DNA of 12,378 nt from JAJZQD01 sp021847735 (GCA_027324025.1 DAHVYW010000127.1:1-12378); one strand, 5' to 3'; shown: positions 1 to 6,477, numbered from the stretch's first letter. Notes: generated by a model from the sequence alone, not told the origin. Translations and numbers: made by a program.

Positions 1-322
1 TCTCGTTAGTTTCAAGACTCTCAAATTCGTTTATCCTGGCCTTAAACAGCCTGTCCAGTTCCCTGTATCTCTGTTTAATATTTTTATTACCCACAGTAAA
101 ATCACGGGTTAGCATCTGCTGTTCCTGGACAATGGACCTGATGGTACTGGCTATGTTCATCTGAGGCACATACTTGTTACTGCTGATTTCTATGGCCTGT
201 TGTGTACGGGCCATATTTGTATCTGCCACAACCATGATTAGGGTAAGAGTAATAACCACACCCAGATAACCTATCAGTATCCTTAAAGTGACATCACTTA
301 TCCTGAATCTCGATTCACCCAT
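1..322 (-). CDS. N-terminal part of a membrane sensor, probably a methyl-accepting chemotaxis protein (runs off the window)
   Basis: An open frame runs from an ATG at 322 to the window edge with no stop, giving 107 codons. The first 12 residues are short and charged. Residues 13-34 are one hydrophobic segment (LRILIGYLGVVITLTLIMVV). After it comes a polar, helix-forming region (QQAIEIS, IVQEQQM, RYRELDRLFKARI) with no further membrane segment. This is the usual start of a chemoreceptor with a four-helix-bundle sensing domain (4HB_MCP), which is normally followed by a second membrane helix, HAMP and signalling domains. Those parts lie outside the window, so a sensor kinase or a HAMP diguanylate cyclase cannot be excluded. 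The ribosome binding site is weak (GGGGTGTGG about 5 bases upstream). The gene follows tlyA on the same strand after a 178-base gap holding a likely terminator, so it is probably a separate transcription unit. The gene is certain; the class is inferred. Confidence 0.7.
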   Translation of the reverse strand, partial: MGESRFRISDVTLRILIGYLGVVITLTLIMVVADTNMARTQQAIEISSNKYVPQMNIASTIRSIVQEQQMLTRDFTVGNKNIKQRYRELDRLFKARINEFESLETNE

Positions 323-358
323 TTAAACCACACCCCAGTAACCCAAACTACTCAAAGG

Positions 359-395
359 AAAAAACCTTTCCCCTATTTTGGTTGGCGGAAAGGTT
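359..395 (-). terminator. Probable intrinsic terminator downstream of tlyA
   Basis: A perfect 9-bp inverted repeat (AACCTTTCC at 363-371, GGAAAGGTT at 387-395) encloses a 15-base loop. On the minus strand the hairpin runs directly into TTTTTT (364-359). It lies about 105 bases after the tlyA stop and 36 bases before the chemoreceptor-like start, so it most likely ends the isoprenoid operon transcript. Because a promoter-like sequence lies just upstream, it could instead act as an attenuator for the chemoreceptor-like gene. Confidence 0.6.
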
Positions 396-411
396 GCTTC
401 TCTTTAGGTAT

Positions 412-439
412 ATATTACTATTTCGCCGAAATTTTTCAA
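412..439 (-). promoter_or_regulatory. Possible sigma-A promoter for the chemoreceptor-like gene
   Basis: On the minus strand TTGAAA (439-434) is followed after 16 bases by TAATAT (417-412), in an AT-rich stretch. A transcript from here would start near 405 and almost at once enter the hairpin at 395-363. AT-rich intergenic DNA gives such matches by chance, so this is a weak call. Confidence 0.3.
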
Positions 440-500
440 TTTCCTCTTGAAAAGTGATATTTCTATATTTTTTGTCATTAAATCATGTAAAAAAAGGAAG

Positions 501-1319
501 TTAAGCCAGGTTACTGAAGGCATCAGACACGGTCTTTTCTACCGATATTTCTATTTCCGATTTAACAGATAACTTGTCGTTTCCTTGCTTTACCAGGTAC
601 ATCAAATATTCTATATTGCCTTCCGGCCCCTTGACAGGGGAATAAGTGAGACCGATACAGTCAAAACCCAGGCTGTGGGCAGAGTCAAGCACTTTGAGGA
701 TAACCTCAATATGCACAAGGCGGTCTCTGACTACCCCTTTTTTCCCTACCTTTTCCCTACCGGCCTCAAACTGTGGTTTAATCAGAGCAATTACCCGGCC
801 GCCCGGAATCAGGAGTTCCGATATTTTGGGCAAAACCTTTGCCAGGGAAATAAATGATACATCTACCGTAATATAGTTTGGCGTGTCTTTAATTAGGCCT
901 GTATCTAAATATCTTACATTTGTACGTTCCAAATTAATTACCCTTGGATCTTGTCTAAGCTTCCAGTCCAGTTGGCCATAGCCGACATCTACAGCATACA
1001 CCCTGGAGGCTCCGTTTTGTAAGGCACAGTCAGTAAATCCCCCTGTAGATGCACCGATATCCACAACTACCTCCCCTGCCAGACCCAGACCAAACTCGCC
1101 GATAGCTTTTTCCAGTTTAAGTCCGCCACGGCTGACATAGGGGATTGCCGGCCCTTTTACTTCTATCTGTGAATCGAAAGGTACCTCGCTGCCTGCTTTA
1201 TCGACCTGTTTGCCGTCCACCCTAACCAAACCTGCCATAATGGATGATTTGGCCTTTTCCCTGGAAGAGAAAAGGCCTTTTTCCACAAGTAAAACATCTA
1301 ACCGCTGTTTGACAGTCAC
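501..1319 (-). CDS. tlyA: TlyA-family rRNA 2'-O-methyltransferase
   Basis: Members of this family methylate ribose 2'-OH groups of rRNA cytidines using S-adenosylmethionine; they are often still annotated as hemolysin A. Counted from the upstream TTG at 1325 (274 aa), an S4 RNA-binding domain covers about residues 7-67, followed by an FtsJ-type Rossmann methyltransferase. The SAM loop GASTGGFTD is at 91-99. The catalytic K-D-K-E set is visible: K70 (SRGGLK), D155 (VDVSF), K183 (IKPQFE) and E239 (GNIEYL). Length is normal. I prefer the GTG at 1319 as start because AGGGGTG lies 7 bases before it, whereas the TTG at 1325 nearly abuts that site. The ribosome binding site overlaps the dxs stop codon (1332-1334), so translation is probably coupled to dxs. 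In related genomes tlyA often follows dxs; here the usual nadK-argR-recN does not follow. The family call is very sure. Confidence 0.95.
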   Translation of the reverse strand: MTVKQRLDVLLVEKGLFSSREKAKSSIMAGLVRVDGKQVDKAGSEVPFDSQIEVKGPAIPYVSRGGLKLEKAIGEFGLGLAGEVVVDIGASTGGFTDCALQNGASRVYAVDVGYGQLDWKLRQDPRVINLERTNVRYLDTGLIKDTPNYITVDVSFISLAKVLPKISELLIPGGRVIALIKPQFEAGREKVGKKGVVRDRLVHIEVILKVLDSAHSLGFDCIGLTYSPVKGPEGNIEYLMYLVKQGNDKLSVKSEIEISVEKTVSDAFSNLA

Positions 1320-1331
1320 ACGCAAACACCC

Positions 1332-3269
1332 CTATGGCTGGGTAGCCAGCTTTATTTCGGGATTCTTCCGGGCCGCGGGGGGTTTAACCGGACCGGATAA
1401 CATCCTGGAAGCTTCTAATATAATATTATCCTCACTCAGGCCATATTTTTCCCGCAATATCCCGGAGGCCCCGTGACACACAAACTCATCAGAAATCCCT
1501 ATTCGTTTAACAGGTACGCTCATGTTATTGGTGTTAAGCAGTTCAAGGACTGCACTACCGAAGCCGCCCGGAAGAACATTCTCTTCCAGAGTTATCAGTC
1601 TACCGGTAGACCTGACACTTTCAACCAAACAGGACTCATCCATCGGTTTAACAAAGCGGGCGTTGATGACAGTTGCGTTTACACCTTTATCAAGCAGGGC
1701 CTCTGCCGCTTTTAGGGCTGTGTGGACCAGTGGCCCTATGGCCACGATAGTTATGTCCTTACCATCTCTTAAGACCTCTGCCTTACCCAGAGGAACGGCT
1801 TCCAAATCTCCCGCTAACGGGACTCCAGCGCCCACCCCGCGCGGGTACCTGACAGCCACCGGGCCCCCGTATTCCACCGCAGTTTTTAGCATACCCCTGA
1901 GTTCATTCTCGTCTTTGGGGGCCATAATGGTCATCCCGGGAATATGTCTTAAAAATGAAATGTCAAACACACCCTGGTGAGTTTCACCGTCTTCACCAAC
2001 CAGACCTGCCCGGTCAATGGCAAATACGACATGAAGCCCCTGTAACGCAACATCATGGAGTATCTGGTCATATGCCCTCTGCAGGAAAGTAGAGTAGACA
2101 GCCACTACAGGAATAAACCCTCTCACTGCCAAACCGGCAGCCATAGTAACCGCATGCTGTTCCGCTATTCCCACATCAAAAAACCTGGCAGGGAACCGCT
2201 CCTTAAACTGGGTTAGCCCCGTACCGGTAGGCATAGCGGCTGATATCGCCAGAACCTTGTCATTGGTAGAAGCTATTTCACACAAGGTTTTCCCAAAAAC
2301 CTCTGTATATGATACACCCTTTTGCACCGGCGTTGCACCGGTCTCAATTTCAAAGGGGCCAACCCCGTGAAATTTATCCGGATTTTCCTCAGCCGGGCCA
2401 TATCCCTTGCCCTTCCTTGTAATGACATGCACAATAACAGGCCCATGGCTGTTTTGCGCCCTCTTCAGGACCGTCTTAGTGAGGGCTATATCATGGCCGT
2501 TGATGGGCCCGAGATATGTGAATCCGAGTTCCTCAAAAAGCATTCCGGGCACTACGAGATACTTAAAACTGTCTTTTATTCGTTCAATAGCCCGGACAAC
2601 CGTTGAACCTATGGAGGGGATCTTTTTGAGAATCAGTTCCATTTCCTCTTTATGTTTATAATACTTGGGGTCTGTTCTCATCCTGCTTAGGTAGCCTGCC
2701 AGGGCTCCTACATTCTCGGATATGGACATTTCATTATCATTTAAAACCACAATCAGTCCGGTGCCCAGATGCCCGGCGTGGTTTAAGGCCTCAAAAGCCA
2801 TGCCCCCTGTCATTGCACCGTCACCGATGACTGCAATGATATCGTGTTTTTCACCGTTCAGGTCCCGGGCCAGGGCCATGCCCACAGCCGCAGATATGGA
2901 AGTACTGCTGTGGCCGGTGTCGAAGGGGTCGCATTCGCTTTCGGCCCTTTTGGGAAAACCGCTTATACCGCCGTACTGCCGCAGTGAAGACAATGCTTCC
3001 CTTCTGCCGGTAAGAATTTTATGTATATATGACTGGTGCCCGACATCCCATATAATTTTATCCTCCGGGCAGGAAAAGACACTGTGCAGGGCCAGAGTTA
3101 GTTCCACTACTCCCAGGTTGGGCGCCAGGTGCCCTCCGGTCCTGGAAACAGTTTCTATTAAAGTATGCCTGATTTCACCTGCCAGCTTGTATAGTTCCTC
3201 TACCGAAAACCGCTTCACGTCTGACGGACCATGCACCTGATTTAACAATGGGGTTTCTATTATACTCAC
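1332..3269 (-). CDS. dxs: 1-deoxy-D-xylulose-5-phosphate synthase
   Basis: This cytosolic thiamine-diphosphate enzyme condenses pyruvate with glyceraldehyde 3-phosphate to 1-deoxy-D-xylulose 5-phosphate, the first step of the MEP isoprenoid pathway. The 645-aa length is normal. Visible signatures are GGHLAPNLG (45-53), GHQSYIHKILTGR (77-89), the thiamine-diphosphate motif GDGAMTGG (149-156) with its distal Asn in LNDNEMSISEN, the catalytic Glu in GIAEQHAVTMAAGLA, and the C-terminal transketolase-type domain with VRYPRG. The start is a GTG at 3269 that overlaps the oapA stop as GTGA (3269-3266), a typical coupled junction; AAGAAGG lies immediately upstream. No closer-fitting start with the family N-terminus is seen. 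It sits between oapA and tlyA in the isoprenoid operon, whose ispA makes the downstream prenyl diphosphate. Confidence 0.98.
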   Translation of the reverse strand: MSIIETPLLNQVHGPSDVKRFSVEELYKLAGEIRHTLIETVSRTGGHLAPNLGVVELTLALHSVFSCPEDKIIWDVGHQSYIHKILTGRREALSSLRQYGGISGFPKRAESECDPFDTGHSSTSISAAVGMALARDLNGEKHDIIAVIGDGAMTGGMAFEALNHAGHLGTGLIVVLNDNEMSISENVGALAGYLSRMRTDPKYYKHKEEMELILKKIPSIGSTVVRAIERIKDSFKYLVVPGMLFEELGFTYLGPINGHDIALTKTVLKRAQNSHGPVIVHVITRKGKGYGPAEENPDKFHGVGPFEIETGATPVQKGVSYTEVFGKTLCEIASTNDKVLAISAAMPTGTGLTQFKERFPARFFDVGIAEQHAVTMAAGLAVRGFIPVVAVYSTFLQRAYDQILHDVALQGLHVVFAIDRAGLVGEDGETHQGVFDISFLRHIPGMTIMAPKDENELRGMLKTAVEYGGPVAVRYPRGVGAGVPLAGDLEAVPLGKAEVLRDGKDITIVAIGPLVHTALKAAEALLDKGVNATVINARFVKPMDESCLVESVRSTGRLITLEENVLPGGFGSAVLELLNTNNMSVPVKRIGISDEFVCHGASGILREKYGLSEDNIILEASRMLSGPVKPPAARKNPEIKLATQP

Positions 3270-3862
3270 CTTCTTTTTTCCCTGCCTTTGCGGTTACCAG
3301 TTAAAAGTCTCAGGCCAATTACGGCTTCAATTTTTGCCAAGACCGTTCCGACCGCAAATACAATTTGCTCAGAGTCATTTAAAGCGGTTCTTTTCCCGGC
3401 TGCCTTCCCACCGACAGTCACTGCCGCAACAATACCGGTCATAACCATACTAAGGAGTGACTCGAACTTGTTCAAACTTAATCTTCCGGCAACGATTTGA
3501 AATATTATCGCCGCACCAAGGGCACCGCTGACGGTACCGCAAATGTCCCCGACTACATCGTTGCAAAAAGTGGCAACTTTGTCCGCATTTCGCACAATGA
3601 GAATTGCATGACTGGCTCCCTGCAATTTTTTGGTAGCCTTGGCATGAAACGGTTTTTCGTCAGCTACAGCTGTAGCCACACCAATCATATCAAAAACGAT
3701 ACCTGTGACAATCACAAGTAAAAGAAACAAAAAAGAAAGAATAAGTATCTGAAGTTTGGGCAAAACTACTTCAGAAAAAAAGCTAAAAAAAACGGCCGTA
3801 AAAAACGCACCAGTTCCCGCTACTATTGCAAATCTAAGGGAGCTAGGTTTATTATATCCCAA
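3266..3862 (-). CDS. oapA: OapA: DUF21-like membrane protein, partner of OLE RNA
   Basis: A 198-aa integral membrane protein with hydrophobic segments at about residues 9-30, 38-60, 106-126 and 136-152, and a basic tail (NRKGREKRR). Between helices two and three lies a conserved-looking polar section (FDMIGVATAVADEKPFHA, then RNADKVATFCNDVVGDICG). This matches the membrane domain of CorC/CNNM-type magnesium transport proteins (DUF21) without the CBS and C-terminal parts, and such proteins are often annotated Mg2+ and Co2+ transporter CorB. Its position directly downstream of the structured RNA at 3963-4563 and upstream of dxs identifies it as OapA, which holds OLE RNA at the membrane in Bacillus halodurans, where loss of the complex affects magnesium, cold and ethanol tolerance. 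The start is a TTG at 3862 with GGGGTG 7 bases upstream; its stop overlaps the dxs GTG. The identity rests on synteny plus fold features; I ran no alignment. Confidence 0.88.
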   Translation of the reverse strand: MGYNKPSSLRFAIVAGTGAFFTAVFFSFFSEVVLPKLQILILSFLFLLLVIVTGIVFDMIGVATAVADEKPFHAKATKKLQGASHAILIVRNADKVATFCNDVVGDICGTVSGALGAAIIFQIVAGRLSLNKFESLLSMVMTGIVAAVTVGGKAAGKRTALNDSEQIVFAVGTVLAKIEAVIGLRLLTGNRKGREKRR

Positions 3863-3880
3863 ATAATTTCACCCCATACG

Positions 3881-3948
3881 AATTAGTGATCAGTAACTAG
3901 TGATTAGTGGCCAGTGGCTGCTGGCTACTAATACCGGCCACTGGTCAC
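3881..3948. repeat. Repetitive, palindromic stretch between OLE and oapA (REP-like)
   Basis: The stretch is built of short AGTGAT/AGTGGCCAGT units: TAGTGATCAGT (3884-3894) is repeated as TAGTGATTAGT (3899-3909). GTGATTAGTGGCC (3900-3912) can pair with GGCCACTGGTCAC (3936-3948), with only two G-U wobbles across 13 positions. It fills the gap between the 3' end of OLE and the oapA ribosome binding site. CCAGTGGCTG and GCCACTGGT also occur in the hairpin at 10061-10098, suggesting a dispersed repeat family. There is no U-tract, so it is unlikely to be a simple terminator. Confidence 0.5.
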
Positions 3949-3962
3949 TCGAAATATGTAAA

Positions 3963-4563
3963 GTAGGTGGCAGCATGTTGAGTAAATGTTGTGGCTTAGG
4001 TCCAGCTGGTTTTCCCAATCATCACCGTCATGTTACCATGCCGGCGGTTTCCCTTTACGATGAATCCGTACCGTCGCCGGATACGGGGCTAGATTACCAC
4101 TTAGTCCACACCTTAATCCTCAACATGCCATAGTTGCCTAAACAGCCTAGGAGTTTTCCTCAACAGAACGGGATCACTTCTAGCCTCTTTTGCAGTGGTG
4201 GTTTCAATCAGCGAGCTTATGGGGGCGGGCCCGCCCCCGGTAACTCGATAGCCCGATATCCACCAGCACCACTCAAGGCAGGCTACACTGCTGCAAACAT
4301 TTTGCCGTGGCAAAACATCATATGCAGGTTTCCCCCGGGGTACAACTCCGCCTATTACTACGCCGGTCTTGTATCCCGGGCCTCCACGGAGGCTGGGTCC
4401 ACGCCTACATGCCATTGTAGATCGCCCTTCCTCCTTACTCCCAGAACCGACCCCCAACTGGGCGTCAGCAGCCGGTACCAGGAACTTCATCGATATGCCC
4501 TTTAACGGATTTTTAGGCCCGTCCTCAAAGTGGCAGTTCTGACTAGGATACTGCGCCACCTAC
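3963..4563 (-). ncRNA. ole: OLE RNA (Ornate, Large, Extremophilic), about 600 nt
   Basis: This stretch has no convincing protein gene; the longest frames lack family features and a sensible ribosome binding site. It is rich in potential helices. GTAGGTGGC at its 5' end (minus strand 4563-4555) pairs perfectly with GCCACCTAC at its 3' end (3971-3963), with a further CAG/CTG after a 2-base bulge, so one long-range helix closes a 601-nt domain. Inside are an 18-base GC palindrome (4221-4238) extended by CGAG/CTCG, TTTTGCC/GGCAAAA (4300-4315), CCTCC/GGAGG (4381-4392) and CCGGCG/CGCCGG (4041-4046 with 4075-4080). OLE RNA of Gram-positive anaerobes and alkaliphiles is about 600 nt, lies in an ispA-dxs isoprenoid locus and sits just upstream of oapA, exactly as here. 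It is known to form a membrane complex with OapA. Ends are set by the closing helix and may be off by 10-20 nt. A search against the Rfam OLE model would settle it. Confidence 0.88.
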
Positions 4564-4571
4564 CGTTTGAT

Positions 4572-4694
4572 CATTGTTTTATCCCAATTCCAAGACTCCA
4601 CCTTCTATTAGGTGGAGTTTCCACTTTTCTGCTTCAGTGGGGGTAGAGTCCCCCACTGAAGTTTCGATGTTCAGCTTTAGCTGAACGAGTTCAC
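4572..4694. mobile_element. Three tandem hairpins; possible IS200/IS605-type end or MITE relic
   Basis: Three perfect hairpins lie side by side: ACTCCACCT/AGGTGGAGT (4595-4618, 9 bp), CTTCAGTGGGGG/CCCCCACTGAAG (4632-4661, 12 bp), and GTTCAGCT/AGCTGAAC (4669-4686, 8 bp), followed by GAGTTCAC (4687-4694). Closely spaced subterminal palindromes ending in TTCAC or TTCAA are typical of the right end of IS200/IS605 elements, where TnpB guide RNA also ends. The left side begins after TTGAT (4567-4571), which resembles a target motif of such elements. No transposase or tnpB remains. Alternatively these are leader structures of the OLE transcript. The hairpins are certain; the mobile origin is a resemblance only. 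Confidence 0.35.
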
Positions 4695-4716
4695 TCATTT
4701 AGAAATTGTGAAAATC

Positions 4717-4745
4717 ATTATACCATATAATAAATTATTGTTCAA
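4717..4745 (-). promoter_or_regulatory. Sigma-A promoter upstream of OLE RNA
   Basis: On the minus strand TTGAAC (4745-4740) and a perfect TATAAT (4722-4717) are separated by exactly 17 bases of AT-rich sequence. The expected start is near 4709. The transcript would pass the three hairpins and enter OLE about 145 nt later, so OLE, oapA, dxs and tlyA could be expressed independently of the xseA-ispA genes upstream. This is the best promoter match in the window. Confidence 0.75.
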
Positions 4746-4851
4746 TTCGACTAAAAACGCCTTAAGCCGAATATTCAGGGCAATTAACCTGGTACACTAT
4801 ATCTTGACAGTCATTCGGGTATCCTCGAACCAAAGGTCGATGTAGCTTCTC

Positions 4852-5292
4852 CTAAATCATTATTGACACGGCCAAGCCCAATATTGCCCCGGCAATTACC
4901 TCAACGGACGTATGGCCCAGAATTTCCCTGAGCTTGACCGGTGTTGGGCCGCTGCCCCGGTAAATGTCATGCAGGATCTCATTCATTATCCTGGCCTGGA
5001 TGCCCACGGCTTGCCTTACACCTGTGGCATCATACATAACTATCAGGGCTATAACTGCGGCCAGGGCAAAATTACCGGAAAAAAAACCATATTCCCGGCC
5101 CACCCCGACAGTAACGGCACTGACGAGGGCAGCATGGCCGCTCGGCATGCCACCGCTGCTGGTAAGGCGGGTCAGGTCAAATTCACCTTCAATGATTCCT
5201 AAACCAAACTTTATAAACTGGGCCAAAACCCAGGACACAATTGCTGCTATCAGGGTCGTATTGTTTGCAAGTTCACGAAAAACCGGGTTCAA
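4852..5292 (-). CDS. DUF212 / divergent PAP2 membrane protein (YuiD-like), possible polyprenyl phosphate phosphatase
   Basis: A 146-aa membrane protein of the divergent PAP2 family (DUF212, Bacillus YuiD). Family motifs are clear: GGMPSGHAA (47-55), MYDATGVRQAVG (86-97) and LGHTSVEVIAG (125-135), which correspond to phosphatase-type PSGH and SxxxH-like signatures spread over hydrophobic helices at about 13-33, 53-66, 74-90 and 129-145. Length is normal. The start is a TTG at 5292 with AGGAGG 8 bases upstream, a strong site that decides the start. It follows ispA by 35 bases and precedes the OLE unit. Its place between prenyl diphosphate synthesis and dxs suggests it acts on isoprenoid phosphates, but no biochemical role of DUF212 bacterial proteins is certain to me; that part is inference. 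Confidence 0.9.
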   Translation of the reverse strand: MNPVFRELANNTTLIAAIVSWVLAQFIKFGLGIIEGEFDLTRLTSSGGMPSGHAALVSAVTVGVGREYGFFSGNFALAAVIALIVMYDATGVRQAVGIQARIMNEILHDIYRGSGPTPVKLREILGHTSVEVIAGAILGLAVSIMI

Positions 5293-5327
5293 TGTTTCTT
5301 CCTCCTGACAGAGACAATTACAATAAA

Positions 5328-6224
5328 TCAGTTTTCCCTGTTTAACACATACCTGGCAATGTATCTTAGAATATCCGCTTTAGCCCCGAAATTCTTCAAA
5401 GTTAAGATTGCCCTATCAACGCAGTTCCGGGCAAGTTCTTTGGATTCCTGCAAACCGTAAAGGGCGGGATACGTACATTTCTTTTTGCGTATATCACTAC
5501 CAACTGTTTTACCCAATTTTTCCGTGTTGCCTTCCACATCCAGAATATCGTCAGTTATCTGAAAGGCCAATCCGAGATTTTCGGCATATTCCGTAAGTAA
5601 GTCGATTTGCCGGTCCGAACCCCCTCCCATTAACGCCCCCGCCCTAACGGATGCCCTGAATAGGGCCCCTGTTTTGTGGGAGTGGATGTAATCCAGGACA
5701 TCCTTGTCAATGGACCGGTTCTCAGACTGAATGTCGACCACCTGCCCACCTATCATGCCAAGGGTGCCGGCGGCTCCTGATATTTCCTTTATCGTCCGGA
5801 CCACCACATTGGGTGAAACCCCTGCCTGCCCGCATCCCGCTATTAAATCAAAGGCCAGTGTCAATAATGCATCACCGGTTAAGACGGCTATGGCCTCTCC
5901 ATATACTTTGTGGCTTGTAGGTTTGCCCCGCCTGAAGTCGTCATTATCCATTGCCGGTAAATCATCGTGGATTAGTGAATAAGTATGAATCAATTCCAGG
6001 GCGCAGGCAGCGGGGAGTATTGCCCCTGAGTTGCCGCCCACAGCCTCGGCAGACGCCAGGAACAGCACTGGTCTCAACCGCTTGCCGCCGGCAAAAACAC
6101 TATAGCGCATTGCCTCGTGAATTGTCCCAGGCTTCACCTGCTCCCCGGGAAGATACCGGTCAAGGGCTTGGTCGATTAACCTGACTTTATCATTTATTTC
6201 CCTTTTCAGGACTTCTTTATTCAT
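5328..6224 (-). CDS. ispA: Farnesyl diphosphate synthase (short-chain polyprenyl synthase)
   Basis: It condenses dimethylallyl diphosphate with two isopentenyl diphosphates to give farnesyl diphosphate, precursor of undecaprenyl phosphate and quinones. The 298-aa length is typical. GGKRLRP (46-52) binds the pyrophosphate. The first aspartate-rich motif DDLPAMD (87-93) carries the two-residue insert of bacterial type II farnesyl synthases, with Tyr82 five positions before it, which supports a C15 product. The second motif DDILD is at 225-229, followed by the expected GKTVGSD. The ATG at 6224 lies inside the end of xseB: ATGAATAA gives an 8-base overlap, so the two are translationally coupled. 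The neighbours xseA-xseB-ispA are a standard order in Firmicutes. C20 product specificity cannot be excluded. Confidence 0.97.
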   Translation of the reverse strand: MNKEVLKREINDKVRLIDQALDRYLPGEQVKPGTIHEAMRYSVFAGGKRLRPVLFLASAEAVGGNSGAILPAACALELIHTYSLIHDDLPAMDNDDFRRGKPTSHKVYGEAIAVLTGDALLTLAFDLIAGCGQAGVSPNVVVRTIKEISGAAGTLGMIGGQVVDIQSENRSIDKDVLDYIHSHKTGALFRASVRAGALMGGGSDRQIDLLTEYAENLGLAFQITDDILDVEGNTEKLGKTVGSDIRKKKCTYPALYGLQESKELARNCVDRAILTLKNFGAKADILRYIARYVLNREN

Positions 6225-6477
6225 TCCGGTCCTCCGTTATATTGGCGGGTTTCAATGTGATTTCTCCGTTCTCCGAACAGAGGAGCATATCAATTTTCTT
6301 TTCTGCCTGTTCAAGCTTTTTGGCGCATACCCTGGACAATGCAATACCTTTTTCAAATTTGGCTAGGGCTCCGTCCAGATCCAGGCTGCCTTCCTCCATC
6401 AACCTTACGATTTCCTCCAACTCGTTCAAAGCCTGTTCAAAAGTGGGTTCATTAATGTTACTTTTCTTCCCAGACAT
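6217..6477 (-). CDS. xseB: Exodeoxyribonuclease VII small subunit
   Basis: An 86-aa acidic, helical protein matching XseB: FEQALNELEEIVRLMEEGSLDLD (13-35, shown only as the family signature region) followed by a second helix with the conserved FEKGIALSRVCAKKLEQAE-type section (41-59). Several XseB chains bind each XseA to form the ATP-independent exonuclease that trims single-stranded DNA. The ATG at 6477 has AAGGAGG about 6 bases upstream. The gene starts within xseA (20-base overlap) and ends within ispA (8-base overlap), a tight operon. Confidence 0.95.
   Translation of the reverse strand: MSGKKSNINEPTFEQALNELEEIVRLMEEGSLDLDGALAKFEKGIALSRVCAKKLEQAEKKIDMLLCSENGEITLKPANITEDRNE

Noticed and set aside
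323..420. Riboswitch (for example cyclic-di-GMP) before the chemoreceptor-like gene
   Set aside because: The gap is short, only one simple hairpin is present, and none of the conserved GEMM core sequence is seen.
1522..1980. Plus-strand open frames opposite dxs (also 2722-3240)
   Set aside because: Antisense shadows of a well-conserved dxs with no domain features of their own.
3881..3948. CRISPR array
   Set aside because: The repeated units are about 10 bases at 15-base spacing, degenerate and palindromic, with no regular repeats and spacers and no cas genes nearby.
4113..4559. A 148-codon minus-strand open frame within the OLE region
   Set aside because: Its product is Gly/Pro/Arg-rich with no domain signature and it covers the structured RNA almost exactly; helix-forming GC-rich RNA gives such frames by chance. 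The plus-strand frame at 4134-4505 is rejected for the same reason.
4750..4780. Weak GCCT/AGGC stem followed by TTTTT on the minus strand as a terminator after the DUF212 gene
   Set aside because: Only about 4 base pairs with a large loop; too weak to support.
4803..4830. TTGACA on the plus strand as a promoter
   Set aside because: No -10-like hexamer lies 16-18 bases downstream and no plus-strand gene follows.
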